Positions 30,146-39,942 of a DNA stretch of 64,000 nucleotides are shown here, piece by piece (the stretch's first letter is position 1; the number at the start of each line of letters is the position of its first letter). Under the pieces are notes generated by a model. The model was not told the DNA's origin. It saw only the letters and a list, made by a program, of their open reading frames with translations, and searched no databases. The stretch comes from Calditrichia bacterium (GTDB lineage Bacteria; Calditrichota; Calditrichia; Calditrichales; J004): NCBI GenBank assembly GCA_020635035.1, contig JACKAO010000001.1, forward strand, positions 372,001 through 436,000, in the 5' to 3' direction. Position numbers and translations under genes: made by a program.

Positions 30146-30655
30146 TTACAGGCCTTTTATCCTGAGTAAAACCTGATTTTGAGTCACTGTATCTTTTTCA
30201 CTGACTTCAAACTTTAAAACTTCACAGTCAAAGGGAGCTTTAATTATGTTTTCCATTTTCATTGCTTCCAGAATAAGAAGGCCGTTTTCTGCCTTTATAT
30301 TTTCTCCTTCCTGTGCGAGAATTTTTACAACTAATCCGGGAATAGGCGCCTTTATCGTTTTTTCTCCCTGGACAGTTGATGCTGCATTTACAAGGGCTTT
30401 AACCTGCCTGGTTCTTTCATCTTCAACTTTTACATCGAAATGCTCGCCGGCAACCCGAACACTGTAGGTATCGTCTTTTTTACTCACATTAATAATATAA
30501 CTCTGATTATCCTTTATCAGTGAATAACGACCATTGCCAAGAGCAACAAATTGTGCATCCACAGGTTGATCATCTTTAAACAGAAAACCATTTCCGTTTT
30601 CCTGCTTTAATTCGTATTCAAATTGCCGGGTACGGGTATTTGCAAATATTTTCAT
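30146..30655 (-). CDS. biotin carboxyl carrier subunit of an acyl-CoA carboxylase
   Basis: The C-terminal 75 residues are a biotinyl domain with the biotinylation motif EAMKMEN (Lys about residue 133) and APIPGLVVKILAQEGENI. The N-terminal 90 residues are a beta-rich region as found at the end of propionyl/acetyl-CoA carboxylase alpha subunits. Here it is a separate 169-residue protein next to a separate biotin carboxylase. The context (mutase genes immediately downstream) argues for propionyl-CoA rather than acetyl-CoA as substrate. No carboxyltransferase gene lies nearby. Confidence 0.9.
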   Translation of the reverse strand: MKIFANTRTRQFEYELKQENGNGFLFKDDQPVDAQFVALGNGRYSLIKDNQSYIINVSKKDDTYSVRVAGEHFDVKVEDERTRQVKALVNAASTVQGEKTIKAPIPGLVVKILAQEGENIKAENGLLILEAMKMENIIKAPFDCEVLKFEVSEKDTVTQNQVLLRIKGL

Positions 30656-32160
30656 TATGTTCTCAATTGTCTGATTCGATGCGTCGTTTTCCAGTTGGAA
30701 CTGATTGTGTTATTATGACTATTTCCGGATATAACTTTAATTTTCTTTTGTTCTTCAATCTGTGCTAATATTGCTGCTAACGAAGCAATCTCAGCTAAAG
30801 CTTTATCTTCTCCCAACAGTTCGGATTGATGTTCCTCGATAAACTTAGTTGTAAAATTTCCCGCACGGAAGTCTTTATGCTCAAAGACTTTAATCAAGAA
30901 AGGTATGGATGTTTTGATTCCGGAAATTTCATATTCACGCAATGCACGGAGCATACGATTTAATGCATGATGACGATCTGCCGCCCATACGCATAATTTT
31001 GAAATCATAGGATCGTAGTAAAGTGAAATTTCGCTCCCTTTTGTAACACCGCTGTCTTCCCGGACCCCGGGACCTTTTGCGGCATTTAAATACTCTATTA
31101 TTCCCGGAGATGGCACCCAGTTATTTTCGGCATCTTCTGCATATAATCTGCACTCAAACGCGTGACCATTAAAAGAATTAAAACTGTCTTTAATGCGTAA
31201 AGCCGAGCCTGATGCGATATACAGTTGTTCTTCCACAAGATCTATACCTGTCACCAGTTCTGTTACAGGATGCTCAACCTGCAGGCGTGTATTCATTTCC
31301 AGGAAATAGAAGTTTTTGTTTTTGTCCACAAGAAATTCAATGGTTCCGGCATTTTGATATTTACAGGCTTTGGCAGCATTAACTGCTGCTTCTCCCATTC
31401 GCGTACGTAATTTATTATCTAAAAGTGACGACGGCGCTTCTTCGATCACTTTCTGATGCCGTCTTTGGACAGAGCATTCTCTTTCTCCAAGATGAACAAC
31501 ATTTCCAAATGCATCTGCAAGTATTTGAAACTCAATATGGCGCGGCTCTTCTACAAATTTTTCAATATAAACAGCTTCGTCATTGAATGCCGCTTTTGCT
31601 TCCCGTGCCGCACTTTCAACAGATTGCACAAAATCTTTGTCTTCTTTTACAAGACGCATACCTTTTCCGCCGCCACCGGCAGCGGCCTTAACCAGTACAG
31701 GGTAGCCAATTTCCCGGGCAATCTTTTGCGCAGCAGCATGATCGGTTATCGCATCTTCTGTTCCCGGAACAGTGGGTACATTATTTTTTATCATCAGTTT
31801 GCGGGCGGCTGTTTTATTACCCATTATGCGGATTGAATCCGCTTTAGGTCCAATAAAAACTAATCCGGCTTTCTCTACTGCTTCGGCAAAATCAGCATTT
31901 TCGGACATAAAGCCATAGCCGGGATGAATCGCTTCCGCTCCGCATTTTTTTGCAATGTCAATTATCTTCTGCCAGTTAAGATAGCTCTCTTGTGATGTTT
32001 TTCCTCCGAGGGGATATGCTTCAAACGCACTGTATACAAAAGGGCTTTTTCGATCTACGTCAGAGTATACTGCTACAGATTTAATACCCATCTCGTTGCA
32101 GGTGCGAATGATTCTCAAGGCAATTTCACCACGATTGGCAATCAGTATTTTTGTGAACAT
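30655..32160 (-). CDS. biotin carboxylase subunit of an acyl-CoA (propionyl-CoA) carboxylase
   Basis: This is the ATP-dependent biotin carboxylase of about 500 residues. It opens with FTKILIANRGEIALRIIRT. The ATP-grasp core has AAAGGGGKGMRLV, ERECSVQRRHQKVIEE, and FYFLEMNTRLQVEHPVTE. The C-terminal domain carries AFECRLYAEDAENNWVPSPG. It overlaps the biotin carrier gene by one base. It is the first gene of the minus-strand run leading into the mutase genes, which supports a role in propionyl-CoA to succinyl-CoA conversion. Confidence 0.94.
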   Translation of the reverse strand: MFTKILIANRGEIALRIIRTCNEMGIKSVAVYSDVDRKSPFVYSAFEAYPLGGKTSQESYLNWQKIIDIAKKCGAEAIHPGYGFMSENADFAEAVEKAGLVFIGPKADSIRIMGNKTAARKLMIKNNVPTVPGTEDAITDHAAAQKIAREIGYPVLVKAAAGGGGKGMRLVKEDKDFVQSVESAAREAKAAFNDEAVYIEKFVEEPRHIEFQILADAFGNVVHLGERECSVQRRHQKVIEEAPSSLLDNKLRTRMGEAAVNAAKACKYQNAGTIEFLVDKNKNFYFLEMNTRLQVEHPVTELVTGIDLVEEQLYIASGSALRIKDSFNSFNGHAFECRLYAEDAENNWVPSPGIIEYLNAAKGPGVREDSGVTKGSEISLYYDPMISKLCVWAADRHHALNRMLRALREYEISGIKTSIPFLIKVFEHKDFRAGNFTTKFIEEHQSELLGEDKALAEIASLAAILAQIEEQKKIKVISGNSHNNTISSNWKTTHRIRQLRT

Positions 32161-32327
32161 TGCGTTTCCTTAATACTAATTTTACAGGTTCAAAACAGGA
32201 AAAGAAAAATATTCAAATTTCATGAATATGCAAAATGAATTACTAACACACTAAAACTTATGTTACTTTTGATGAACTTTCACATCAAAATTCTGGAACG
32301 TAATATAAAATCTGCAACAAATAATGT

Positions 32328-32334
32328 AAAAGGA
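32328..32334 (+). promoter_or_regulatory. strong ribosome-binding site of the DUF302 gene
   Basis: AAAGGAG lies seven bases before the ATG at 32342. This is one of the strongest Shine-Dalgarno matches in the window and fixes the start. The intergenic region to the divergent biotin carboxylase gene is about 180 bases and must hold both promoters, but I see no clear -35/-10 pair. Confidence 0.75.
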
Positions 32335-32341
32335 GATGTAA

Positions 32342-32725
32342 ATGAGTTACTATTTTTCAAAAACACTACAAAAAGATTTTGATGAAACGATAACATATGT
32401 AACTGAAGCGCTAAAAAAAGAAGGCTTTGGAGTCTTAACCGAAATCGATGTAAAAGCCACCATGAAGAAGAAACTCGATGTAGACTTTAAACCTTATAAA
32501 ATTCTTGGTGCCTGTAATCCACCTTTTGCCTACGAAGCGCTGAAGAACGAAGATAAGATCGGATCTATGCTTCCATGCAATGTAATTGTCATTCAACAGG
32601 AAAGCGGTGTTGAAGTAGCTGCCGTGGATCCGATTGCATCAATGTCAGCAGTAGAAAATCCCGCACTCGGTGATGTAGCAGTTAAAGTGCAATCCAAACT
32701 TAAAGCTGTTATTGATAATCTTTAG
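32342..32725 (+). CDS. DUF302 domain protein
   Basis: This is a small cytoplasmic protein (127 residues) of the DUF302 family. The typical pattern is visible: FDETITYVTEALKKEGFGVLTEID near the N-terminus (in two parts), VDFKPYKILGACNPPFAYEAL in the middle, and SMLPCNVIVIQ later. The Cys in GACNPP and the CNV segment are family hallmarks. The biochemical function is unknown. A few homologues are linked to redox or metal stress, which is not shown here. It is convergent with the gamma-glutamyltransferase gene, with only two bases between their stops. Confidence 0.9.
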   Translation: MSYYFSKTLQKDFDETITYVTEALKKEGFGVLTEIDVKATMKKKLDVDFKPYKILGACNPPFAYEALKNEDKIGSMLPCNVIVIQQESGVEVAAVDPIASMSAVENPALGDVAVKVQSKLKAVIDNL

Positions 32726-32727
32726 TA

Positions 32728-34437
32728 TCAATAACCTGCAGCCGCACCATCCGGGCTGCGGCTATCTGCTGTACCTGAAATAATACCACTTTCATGATCG
32801 ATGAAAATACCCATGGCACGTCCCTGGACGCCTGTGTTTATATGAATTTTGTGTCCCATATTCTCATATAATTTTTGTGTGTCCGGGGAAATTTGCCACT
32901 CTTCAATGCTTGTTACATCCGGCAGCCATTGGTGATGTATTCGTCCCGCTTCGATTGCCTGGCCAATATTCATACCATGATCAATTACATTTAAAATAAC
33001 CTGCAGAACTGTGTTGATAATTGTACGCCCCCCCGGACTCCCTATTAATAAAACGGGTTTATTATCTCTGGCAACAATAGTTGGCGTCATACTTGATAAC
33101 ATTCGTTTTTCAGGTTCAATAAGATTTGCAGCAGTTCCAATCCTGCCATGGCGATTGGTTATCCCTGGTATTGCGTTAAAATCACCCATTTCATTATTCA
33201 GAAAGAAGCCAAGGCCATCGGCGACTATTTTTGTACCCCACCAGGCTTCTATGGTATATGTTAAAGAAACAGCATTTCCATCCTTATCAACTACTGACAG
33301 ATGTGTTGTCTCATTTCCATTGGACTCATAAAATGAATTGAATGCACTGCTATCACTTGCAGATGCTTTAAACCAATCGATTGATCGTCTGAGTTCTTCC
33401 GCATGATTTTTATTAAGTAACTTATCAACAGGCATGTCCGGGTTAAAGTCTGGATCACCTAAAAACTGGGCACGATCCGCAAATGAACGACGCATTGCTT
33501 CAGTAAGTAAATGCAGGTAAAAAGCTGAATTGTGTCCAATATCTTTAAGATTATATCCTTCAAGAATATTGAGCATATTGATTAATGTTATTCCACCCGA
33601 GCTTGGAGGCGGCATACTGTAAATATCATATCCGCGATAGGAGCCTTTAACAGGTTCACGTTCAATGGCATCGTATTTTGAAAGATCTTCTTCCGTAATA
33701 ATCCCACCGTTTTTTTGCATAAAATCTGCCAACAAACGTGCTGTTTCACCTTTATAAAATCCATCCCTGCCATTGTCCCGTATCCTTGTCAGTGTTTCAG
33801 CAAGGTCTTTCTGCTGCCAGATTTCTCCGGGGGCGTAAAAAGTACTGTCACTTTTTAAAACGACTTTCCGGGTAGAAGGGTGTTTAAGTAAATCATCTTT
33901 AAAATAGATACTCACATCATTATGCAATTTCCAGGAAACAGGAATACCACCTGCCGCCAGGTCAATAGCCGGTTGGACCAATACCGCCCAGGGAATACTA
34001 CCCAGATTCTGATGTGCGAGATACAAGCCTGCAACTGTTCCCGGTACACCAACGGCTATCAGGCTGTCATGATTTGAGTTGTTTATAATTTTTCCGTTTG
34101 CATCGAGATACATTTTTTGTGAAGCAGCTAATGGTGCTTTTTCCCGAAAATCAAATGTTGTCACATCTCCGTCGCCGCTATGATAAACTATAAAACCACC
34201 ACCACCAATATTTCCTGCCTGTGGCCAGGTTACCGCCAGCGCAAAAGCAGTTGCAACAGCAGCATCGATCGCATTTCCGCCATTTTTAAGGACATTGCAG
34301 CCAATTTTAGATGCAATATCCGACGCGGAAACTACCATACCGTTTTTTGCATAAGTGGGGATCCTGCCATGGTTAGCAAAAAGATATGATGTTAAACTTA
34401 AAATAATAAAAAGATATTTTACTTTTTGATACCGCAA
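32728..34437 (-). CDS. ggt: gamma-glutamyltransferase (periplasmic)
   Basis: This enzyme hydrolyses or transfers gamma-glutamyl groups, for example from glutathione. A signal peptide (VKYLFIILSLTSYLFA) directs it to the periplasm. The family's self-cleavage site is ETTHLSVVDKDGNAVS, where T377 would be the new N-terminal nucleophile of the small subunit. The substrate-binding GSPGGRTIINTV is also present, as is the N-terminal GGNAIDAAVATAFAL. At 569 residues it is full length. A ribosome-binding site (AAAGGAG) precedes the ATG. Confidence 0.95.
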   Translation of the reverse strand: MRYQKVKYLFIILSLTSYLFANHGRIPTYAKNGMVVSASDIASKIGCNVLKNGGNAIDAAVATAFALAVTWPQAGNIGGGGFIVYHSGDGDVTTFDFREKAPLAASQKMYLDANGKIINNSNHDSLIAVGVPGTVAGLYLAHQNLGSIPWAVLVQPAIDLAAGGIPVSWKLHNDVSIYFKDDLLKHPSTRKVVLKSDSTFYAPGEIWQQKDLAETLTRIRDNGRDGFYKGETARLLADFMQKNGGIITEEDLSKYDAIEREPVKGSYRGYDIYSMPPPSSGGITLINMLNILEGYNLKDIGHNSAFYLHLLTEAMRRSFADRAQFLGDPDFNPDMPVDKLLNKNHAEELRRSIDWFKASASDSSAFNSFYESNGNETTHLSVVDKDGNAVSLTYTIEAWWGTKIVADGLGFFLNNEMGDFNAIPGITNRHGRIGTAANLIEPEKRMLSSMTPTIVARDNKPVLLIGSPGGRTIINTVLQVILNVIDHGMNIGQAIEAGRIHHQWLPDVTSIEEWQISPDTQKLYENMGHKIHINTGVQGRAMGIFIDHESGIISGTADSRSPDGAAAGY

Positions 34438-34466
34438 AACAATCTCCTTTAAAGTTTTATAAATTC

Positions 34467-36437
34467 TTATCGTGTAATTGCTTTTACCGCCTGGTATGCT
34501 GCATTTTTAATGTCCGGACTTCTGGTTGTTTTCTGAAGTTTTTCCAACTCACTTTTCGCAGAAAGCGCATCTTTTCCAATCCGGCCAAGAATAACGGCTG
34601 CTCGGTATTGAACACTTCCGGCAGTATCTGATAATTTATCAATTAATGTTGGAACCGCGGCTCTGCCGATTGCCACCAATGCATCAGAAGCGAAGTCAGG
34701 AATCATATATTCAAGACTGCTTAAATGAGCAGCCACAGATTCAATACCATCCTTGCGGTTAGTTTTGATATTACCCAGTGTTTTAAGTGCTTCCTGGCGG
34801 ACTGCCCTGCTGTATTCAGATTTATTTATCAGCGATGCACTTAAAACTTCTATCATTTTTGTTTCAGCAGGAGCTGCTTTTTTACCAATCAATGCAATCA
34901 TTTCTGCTGCACGCTCCTGAATATTCTGATTATCGGAATCAATTTGTTCTATCAAATCTTTAATCGAAGGGAGACTGCCGCAATTTAGCTGATTGATTAA
35001 TGCATAATCCTGGCGTTCTTCTGTCTGGCTTCGAAAACGCGCTGCATCGAGACCGTTACAAAGTGCGGTTGCACATTTTTCATTAAAGGTAATAACGTGA
35101 TTTTCCGGCGCCGGTATATCATCGGCGGCATAATTACCACGCCCTTTGGTTGGTAAAGATTTAGCGAAACTATAAAGATCCTCAGCGGATTTATCATTAA
35201 TTTCAATGTTGTTAAAATATGCTATAAGCCATTCAAGTACTCTGTCTCGTTTCCCGGAGTCATTTTCCCTCCAGTACATGTTTTGAAGAAGGGATAAAAT
35301 TTCTTTACCTTTTTTGTCAGAATAGTCAAGCTGCTCTTTATAATCAGCAAATAAGGGAAAACAATAACGGTTGTCTTTTGCATAATTATAATTTACCGCT
35401 CGCATCATGGCAAAGAATACAGTGTGAACATCGAGTGAAACAGGCAGGCCAATCTTTGCATTGGCAGCATCGTTCATTACAATCTCTGCCCTTTTTAAGA
35501 CAATCTGATCATCATTCTGAACATCCGGTAAAAGCAGCGCACGAAGATAACTACTTAATGTAAATCCGGAGACTTTCTTCGCAGCTGCATATCCTGTATC
35601 CCATTCAGTGTCATCAATAGTCTTATCGTTACCGAAAAACCGCAGAATTGTTATACCACGTTCATCATTTTGGGGAAAATCAATGCCCTTTAATGTTTTC
35701 AGTAAAAAATTATGGTATGCTTTGCTTTCAATTTTATAGCGTGTCAATCGTGAAATAACTTCGAAATGAATTTTACCACATTCCATATCAAACGGAATAG
35801 AAATTGCAAAATTTACCATTTTGCTAATCATTTCCGAATTAGACAGGTCATTTAGAAGGTTGCGTAATTTGTCCTGTTGCTGCCCGCAAAGATCGACATC
35901 TTTATTAAGTTTATCTGCTGTAAACAAGCTTTCCAATTGCTCATCCTTTAACATTTCCACACTGTATGTCATCAGGATTTCACCACTTACAGCATCGATC
36001 AGCCTTGTGTTAACAGCAACGGTGCTTTTTAACTCACTGTATGTCCCGGAAAAGACAGCATCAATAGGTGCCAGTTCACCAAGCCGGACGGCTTCTTTAG
36101 GATCAAGTAATCCACTTTGACCCAAAGCCAGTTCGCTTAGCACGGCATCCAGCCTGGAACGCTCGAATAATCTGAAATTTTCGGATTTATCGGCTAATGC
36201 ACTTATAAGTGATTCAGTAAAATATGCTCCAAATTTACTCTCTGATAATGATTGAGAGTCGCCTGCAGGCACAAGCGATAAGATTGCAAGGCGTATTTTC
36301 CTTGGGCCAGGCTGAGCTTCATCCATTTTATCAACCAGCTCCTGCATGATCACAGGCATGCTTTTCTGTGCTGAAACAGAACCGAGCAGAAATAAAAGAA
36401 GTGTAAACGCTCCATAAAAAAATTTTAAATATCGCAT
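34467..36437 (-). CDS. CsgG-like/HEAT-repeat secreted protein
   Basis: The N-terminus has a signal peptide (FFYGAFTLLLFLLGSVSA). Residues about 43-180 resemble the CsgG/lipoprotein-assembly fold: IRLAILSLVPAG, then FGAYFTESLISALAD and FRLFERSRLDAVLSEL, and the late AVNTRLIDAVSGEIL. The C-terminal part (about 500-656) contains HEAT repeats (IQERAAEMIALIGKKA, VRQEALKTLGNI, VQYRAAVILGRIGKDA). The middle part is unassigned. It may be a periplasmic scaffold. The combination is unusual, and I cannot name a pathway. It lies between the Asp-box protein and ggt on the same strand. Confidence 0.75.
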   Translation of the reverse strand: MRYLKFFYGAFTLLLFLLGSVSAQKSMPVIMQELVDKMDEAQPGPRKIRLAILSLVPAGDSQSLSESKFGAYFTESLISALADKSENFRLFERSRLDAVLSELALGQSGLLDPKEAVRLGELAPIDAVFSGTYSELKSTVAVNTRLIDAVSGEILMTYSVEMLKDEQLESLFTADKLNKDVDLCGQQQDKLRNLLNDLSNSEMISKMVNFAISIPFDMECGKIHFEVISRLTRYKIESKAYHNFLLKTLKGIDFPQNDERGITILRFFGNDKTIDDTEWDTGYAAAKKVSGFTLSSYLRALLLPDVQNDDQIVLKRAEIVMNDAANAKIGLPVSLDVHTVFFAMMRAVNYNYAKDNRYCFPLFADYKEQLDYSDKKGKEILSLLQNMYWRENDSGKRDRVLEWLIAYFNNIEINDKSAEDLYSFAKSLPTKGRGNYAADDIPAPENHVITFNEKCATALCNGLDAARFRSQTEERQDYALINQLNCGSLPSIKDLIEQIDSDNQNIQERAAEMIALIGKKAAPAETKMIEVLSASLINKSEYSRAVRQEALKTLGNIKTNRKDGIESVAAHLSSLEYMIPDFASDALVAIGRAAVPTLIDKLSDTAGSVQYRAAVILGRIGKDALSAKSELEKLQKTTRSPDIKNAAYQAVKAITR

Positions 36438-36461
36438 AAATAAGCCGGTTAAACTGTAGGA

Positions 36462-39400
36462 TTATTCCATTTTCCAATCAGGAACCCGGCCGGGGGTGAT
36501 CGGGGTTCCGATCAGCTCAGCCTGAGCTTCCAATTGTTCAAGGTTGTTTAAGAATGTCTTTAACTCTGCTAAAACTGGTCCGAATTCTTCAGCGGCAATT
36601 TTATATGTTTCACGATGTGTTTTTGTTACCTGTGATGTCGATGTCCAATGCCCATAAATAATTTCAGATATCCTGCTGCTTATAGCGGGTGCTACCGGTT
36701 CCGATGATCCCCTGATGATATCATCTCCGTTCAATTTATTATCAATATCTTCAAGGCGATTTGCAAGTAAATTGAGCTGAGTCATAAGTCCTTTTGAATC
36801 ATTTGCGGTGTCAAACAAACCCTTTTTGAGATGATCGATCCGTTTATGGGCAAACTGTACAACTTCCATTGCACCAAAAACTGCACGCTGCAAACGGGCT
36901 GATTTTTGCTGGAAAGCCAGAACTTCTTTAAGGTCAGCCGCAGCAAGGGTTGCATTGTTCAATGGTATACACTCAAAGTTTTGTGCAGGGGTTAATACTT
37001 CAAATTCATTGTCCTGCATTTTTTCAAGTGTTACTGTAAATTTTCCCGGAGCAATCATCGGACCTATTGCCGGACTTCCAAATTGATTGTCTTCTGCAGG
37101 TGTACTCAAATCAACAGGGTCCGAAGACGGATAACGCAGATCCCAGGAAACCCTGTGCAGACCCGCAGTCTTGGGAGCATTTATTCTCCTGACCACCTGA
37201 TTGTCAGCGTCTCTGACAGTTAAAATAATTTGTGGACCATTTTCGCGTTTTTCCATACGCAGCGCATCCCAGGATGGATAAAAATCATCTTTTTGTGATT
37301 TTTCCCGTTCAACACGCTGCTCTTTTAATGACTTCAGTGAATCCTTTAAGAAATAAGTAAAGATTGCCCCGAACTCCGGATTTTCTGCAACAAAAAAACC
37401 ATCACCCTGAAATGCTTTATCCGGCAAGCCAAGTGGAACAGACGGCATGTACATCCAGGCTTTTTTTACAGGAAATATATATGCATCCTGTTGTAATGTT
37501 TTGGCATCAATGTTTCTTAAAGGTGAATAATCATCTAAAATATAAATTCCACGTCCGAAAGTACCTGCAACAAGGTCGTCTTCCCTTCGTTGAATTTCCA
37601 GATCACGAACACAAATCAAAGGTAAACCACCCTTTAATGGCGTCCAGCTTTCACCTTCATTGGTGGTTACAAAAACGCCAAATTCTGTTCCGGCAAAAAG
37701 CAATCCTTCCTTTTTATGATCCTGAACGATTGTATAAACGGTTCCTTTTTCCGGTAAATTTCCACTGATTGATTTCCAGCTTTTACCTTTATCAGAACTT
37801 TTTAAAATGTAAGGTTTAAAATCGCCCATCTTGTGATTGTCGAAAGTTGCATAAACTGTTTGTGCAGCAAACAGAGATGCTTCAATATCACTCACATAGC
37901 TCATCTCAGGTACACCGGGAAATTTTTCATATTTAGTCCAGGATGAACCGCCATTTTCAGTAATCTGGATTAAACCATCGTCAGTACCGGCATATACCAG
38001 ATTTTCCTGAATTGGCGATTCCGAAACAGAAACGATATTTCCAAAAAATGATGTTGATTTGTTTTTCGCTACCGCATCAATGCTCCAGATCTGGTCCATT
38101 ACTTTAAGCTTATTGCGGTCAATTTGCCGCGTTAAATCAGGGCTTACAGCCTGCCAGCTCTGTCCCCTGTCATCACTACGGAAAAGTATATTGGCAGCAT
38201 AATAGAGCCTTTGATTATTATGCGGACTTATTATAAGCGGTGAATCCCAATTCCATCTTAATGCCTGATCTTTCAAAGGCTGCGGTTGAATTGAAATGAT
38301 CTCTCCGCTTTTTTTGTCGAAGCGATTTAAACCGCCATTTTGTGATTGCGCATAAAGGATATCTGGATTTTCAGGGTCAATCCGTGTTTTAAAACCATCT
38401 CCACCCAATGTAATAAACCAGTCCCGATTTGTGATTCCGTTTGCTGATATATTGCGTGCAGGGGCTCCAAGAGAAAAATTATCCTGTGTTCCGCCGTAAA
38501 CATTATAAAAAGGGAAATCATTATCCGGAGTAGCCCTGTAGAACTGGCAAATCGGTAAATTTGCAAAGAATTTCCAGGTTTTGCCTTTGTCATACGTTTC
38601 GTATAGTCCGCCATCACAACCGGTCAGCATATAATTCGTATCATCAGGATCAATCCACCAGGCATGGTTATCAACATGTTTATAATATGAAACCAGTTTG
38701 TCCCAGGATTTTCCGCCATCATGTGTAACCATGGTCCACGTATCCAGAGAATATACCAGGTCAACATCCTGCGGATCGGCAACGATTTCATTGTAATACT
38801 GCGGCGATCCGCTGACATAATTATTCATCTTAACCCAGTTTTCACCGGCATCCGCAGAGCGATAAAATCCCTGAGATCCGCTTCGGGCTTCAATAATGGC
38901 ATACACCACATCAGGATTTGCTGGTGAAACGTCAAGTCCTATACGTCCCATCTCTACTGCTGGTAAACCCGAAGTGATTTTTCTCCATGATTTTCCGGCA
39001 TCTGTGGATTTGTATAATGCAGAGCCTGGGCCGCCGTTGATCAGGGTCCAGGTATGACGCATTCTCTGGTAGGTAGTTGCATATAAAATATCAGGATTTC
39101 TTGGATCAAAATGAACTTCGTTACACCCTGTATATTTATCTGTTTCAAGGATTTTCTTCCAGCTTTTTCCTCCGTCTGTTGTTTTATATAAACCACGATC
39201 GCCACCACCCTTCCAAAGTGGGCCCTGGGCAGCAACATAAACGACATCAGAGTTCCGGGGATCAACAATAATATTCCCTATATGTTCAGATTCTTTCAAT
39301 CCGACATTTGTCCAGCTTGTACCGCCATCAATTGATTTATAAACACCGTCACCATAGGAAACACTGCGCTGGCTGTTGTTTTCTCCACTGCCGACCCAGA

Positions 39401-39716
39401 CTGTTAAAGGATTTGAAGGATCAATTGTAATACAACCGATTGAGTATGAACCATAGTTGTCAAATACAGGCTCAAAAGTCGTCCCGGCATTCAATGTGCG
39501 CCAAACCCCACCGGATGCAACCGCGACAAAAAAACGGCTTCGATTACCCGGATCAACAGCTATATCACTTACTCTGCCGCCAACCAATGCCGGACCTACC
39601 AGTCTAAATTTTAATTCATTAATAGATTTTGGAAGGTCACTTCCGGTTTTGGCAAACCCCGAAACTGATATCAAACAAATCAAAAACAATAAAACAATCC
39701 TTTTACTGGAAAGCAT
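36462..39716 (-). CDS. large secreted Asp-box (BNR/sortilin-like) beta-propeller protein
   Basis: After a signal peptide (IVLLFLICLISVSGFA) comes a protein of about 1084 residues built from Asp-box repeats. Examples are IDGGTSWTNVG, TDGGKSWKKI, ADAGENWVKM, DRGQSWQAVS, NGGSSWTKYE and DKGKSWKSIS, which form Vps10/sialidase-type propellers. A C-terminal beta domain (IILTVRDADNQVVRRI, then GLHRVSWDLRYP) and a helical tail follow. The family is annotated as 'glycosyl hydrolase' or 'VPS10 domain', but no catalytic residues can be assigned. I chose the ATG at 39716 because GGAGG lies just upstream; the upstream-extended frame to 39863 lacks any such site. No T9SS sorting tail is seen. Confidence 0.85.
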   Translation of the reverse strand: MLSSKRIVLLFLICLISVSGFAKTGSDLPKSINELKFRLVGPALVGGRVSDIAVDPGNRSRFFVAVASGGVWRTLNAGTTFEPVFDNYGSYSIGCITIDPSNPLTVWVGSGENNSQRSVSYGDGVYKSIDGGTSWTNVGLKESEHIGNIIVDPRNSDVVYVAAQGPLWKGGGDRGLYKTTDGGKSWKKILETDKYTGCNEVHFDPRNPDILYATTYQRMRHTWTLINGGPGSALYKSTDAGKSWRKITSGLPAVEMGRIGLDVSPANPDVVYAIIEARSGSQGFYRSADAGENWVKMNNYVSGSPQYYNEIVADPQDVDLVYSLDTWTMVTHDGGKSWDKLVSYYKHVDNHAWWIDPDDTNYMLTGCDGGLYETYDKGKTWKFFANLPICQFYRATPDNDFPFYNVYGGTQDNFSLGAPARNISANGITNRDWFITLGGDGFKTRIDPENPDILYAQSQNGGLNRFDKKSGEIISIQPQPLKDQALRWNWDSPLIISPHNNQRLYYAANILFRSDDRGQSWQAVSPDLTRQIDRNKLKVMDQIWSIDAVAKNKSTSFFGNIVSVSESPIQENLVYAGTDDGLIQITENGGSSWTKYEKFPGVPEMSYVSDIEASLFAAQTVYATFDNHKMGDFKPYILKSSDKGKSWKSISGNLPEKGTVYTIVQDHKKEGLLFAGTEFGVFVTTNEGESWTPLKGGLPLICVRDLEIQRREDDLVAGTFGRGIYILDDYSPLRNIDAKTLQQDAYIFPVKKAWMYMPSVPLGLPDKAFQGDGFFVAENPEFGAIFTYFLKDSLKSLKEQRVEREKSQKDDFYPSWDALRMEKRENGPQIILTVRDADNQVVRRINAPKTAGLHRVSWDLRYPSSDPVDLSTPAEDNQFGSPAIGPMIAPGKFTVTLEKMQDNEFEVLTPAQNFECIPLNNATLAAADLKEVLAFQQKSARLQRAVFGAMEVVQFAHKRIDHLKKGLFDTANDSKGLMTQLNLLANRLEDIDNKLNGDDIIRGSSEPVAPAISSRISEIIYGHWTSTSQVTKTHRETYKIAAEEFGPVLAELKTFLNNLEQLEAQAELIGTPITPGRVPDWKME

Positions 39717-39720
39717 TATA

Positions 39721-39728
39721 TCCTCCGG
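39721..39728 (-). promoter_or_regulatory. ribosome-binding site deciding the start of the Asp-box gene
   Basis: Read on the minus strand, CCGGAGGA ends four bases before ATG 39716. The open frame extends 49 codons further upstream, but this site and the signal peptide that follows identify 39716 as the real start. Confidence 0.8.
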
Positions 39729-39942
39729 ACAAATTAAAAATCTGGGATTTATTAAAATGGAAATACTCAGGCAATATAAGTTAATCGATGTAATTAATAA
39801 AGCAGTACGATAAGAAAACATCTTATAATATTTATTGACATTAAAGTAGATTGACTTAAGCAATAGATGTATATGACGATATATAAAATATTATCAGTAA
39901 ATGCCTAATTAATTACAAAACAATAACCATTATTCTCCTGAA

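Noticed and set aside
39717..39863. Upstream extension of the Asp-box protein by 49 codons
   Set aside because: It adds a second hydrophobic stretch and has no ribosome-binding site. GGAGG points to 39716.
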